A stretch of 12,539 bases of DNA from CAZPYT01 sp964590955 (lineage in GTDB: Bacteria > Patescibacteriota > WWE3 > UBA101185 > UBA10185). The stretch lies in NCBI GenBank assembly GCA_964590955.1, contig CAZPYT010000028.1:1-12539 (forward strand). Direction: 5' to 3'. Shown in pieces: positions 11,777 through 12,539 of this stretch. Numbering within the stretch: position 1 is the stretch's first letter; each line of letters begins with the position of its first letter. The notes beneath the pieces were generated by a model. That model was not told where the DNA came from and searched no databases. It worked only from the letters and a program-made list of their open reading frames with translations. Both the position numbers and the translations under genes were made by a program.

Positions 11777-12539
11777 GTGCAGAGGATTACAATAAAATCC
11801 ACGATAACTAAACTTCTGACAATATCTGCAATTGTAGTTATTTTTACAGTAGAAGACTGCGACGGGTGCTTTTCACCGGAAATGATGCTATTCAAATTTT
11901 TCATCGTCGGGTTGGTGCTGCTAATTGGTAGTATTTATTACAAAAGAATTTATTCTAATACCGAAGATCTCGTGTTTTTTGTAGATTCATTTCCACTACT
12001 TGAAACAAATGAAGCTAAAGCTACATTGCCATTTTCAGGACAAGGTAAAATAGTCGCCGCAGATAATGCACTTATGAAAGCGCCTTATTCAGGTTTGGAT
12101 TGTGTCTATTATCACAGTATCACTGAAAAACTGGTCAAATCAGGCAAACACGCTACATGGAAAATTGTTGAAGAATCTGTAAACTATATCCCCTTTTATT
12201 TTGAAGATTCACGAGGAAAAATTTTGGTTGATTTGATAAATATTGATAGCGACTTATCTACATTTGAAATCAAAAAAAGTTCTACAAATTGGCCGGATCC
12301 TGATAACAGCGAGGTGGACGCACTTGAAACCATGAAACACAGCTATTATGGAGCTGCAACAAGAAAAAGCGAGTACATCCTAATACCGGGAATTCAGGTA
12401 TTTATTCACGGATATGTAGATGGGGTTGACGGTAAATTGGTACTAAAAGAGAGTTTAGATCAACCTCTGATAATTAGTCAAAAAACAAAAGAAAAATATG
12501 TAGAAGAATTTTACAAAGGCAGTAATTTGCTTTATTTCA
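11777..12539 (+). CDS. GIDE-domain membrane protein (3' truncated by the window)
   Basis: An open frame runs to the right edge without a stop. From GTG 11777 it has two hydrophobic segments (about 14-25 and 38-54), with a CDGC loop between. Then comes a region typical of GIDE proteins, the domain of the mitochondrial E3 ligase MUL1 and its prokaryotic relatives: FSGQGKIVA, then APYSGLDCVYYHSITEKLV, then PFYFEDSRGKILVDL, and later RKSEYILIPGIQVFIHGYV. The core match is P-x-S-G-x-x-C-V-Y-Y and the Y-x-E-x-x-I/L-x-x-G-x-x-V pattern. Bacterial GIDE proteins usually lack the RING finger of MUL1; none is seen in the part present. The start is unsure: TATCAT lies 7 nt before the GTG, but ATG 11882 or 11885, just before the second helix, would also work. 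The role in bacteria is unknown; envelope location is inferred from the helices. Confidence 0.75.
   Translation, partial: MQRITIKSTITKLLTISAIVVIFTVEDCDGCFSPEMMLFKFFIVGLVLLIGSIYYKRIYSNTEDLVFFVDSFPLLETNEAKATLPFSGQGKIVAADNALMKAPYSGLDCVYYHSITEKLVKSGKHATWKIVEESVNYIPFYFEDSRGKILVDLINIDSDLSTFEIKKSSTNWPDPDNSEVDALETMKHSYYGAATRKSEYILIPGIQVFIHGYVDGVDGKLVLKESLDQPLIISQKTKEKYVEEFYKGSNLLYF

Noticed and set aside
1..12539. Reassigned stop codon (TGA as glycine, as in some Patescibacteria)
   Set aside because: TGA at 6510-6512 ends a plausible gene and no gene here contains an internal TGA that would need to be read through.

Overview
Organism and overall character. This is an A+T-rich bacterial accessory region made mostly of short, single-gene transcription units on both strands. 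No rRNA, tRNA, transposase, integrase or CRISPR array is visible. Stops are TAA, TAG and, for the gene ending at 6512, TGA, so the standard code applies. The mixture of a GIDE-domain membrane protein, Thr/Pro-rich secreted proteins, tiny zinc-binding proteins, leaderless-looking promoters and many unknown small ORFs suggests a Candidate Phyla Radiation (Patescibacteria) genome, perhaps near Microgenomates/Katanobacteria, or a relative of Chloroflexota. This placement is inference; no marker gene is present. Layout. 1-2400: the tail of a topoisomerase-type zinc-finger protein, directly followed by a membrane-anchored Mrr-like nuclease, then two unknown proteins. 2400-5000: an unknown gene on the plus strand, then on the minus strand a uracil-DNA-glycosylase-superfamily enzyme and a winged-helix/phosphoribosyltransferase regulator with a perfect 20-bp palindrome just upstream of its start. 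5000-6850: a small zinc protein, a small membrane-anchored exported protein, and a pair of membrane proteins. 6850-8840: an unknown gene that seems to need a -1 frameshift, a minus-strand membrane protein and a minus-strand soluble unknown. 8870-12539: a small zinc protein, a DUF3788 protein, a two-helix membrane protein, a multi-pass membrane protein of the DUF7670 type, a membrane-anchored exported protein with a Thr/Pro linker, and an incomplete GIDE-domain protein running off the window. How the genes are organised. The most striking feature is a family of intergenic elements, always in plus orientation, at about 2480, 3111, 3701, 4935-5032, 5991, 6856 and 8871. Complete copies end in a strong promoter with exactly 17 bp between the -35 and TATAAT boxes and drive genes that have strong Shine-Dalgarno sequences. 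Degenerate copies flank the UDG gene as direct repeats. Two of the genes carry a second shared element in their 3' untranslated region: two small hairpins with covarying stems followed by a terminator. Several other genes (1316, 7000, 8839 minus, 9705 minus) instead have a -10 box exactly 6 nt before the start codon and no Shine-Dalgarno, as expected for leaderless mRNAs. The window therefore looks like a collection of cassette-like units with two kinds of expression signal. No single pathway links the genes; DNA processing or defence (zinc finger plus Mrr nuclease, UDG) and envelope proteins are the only themes.
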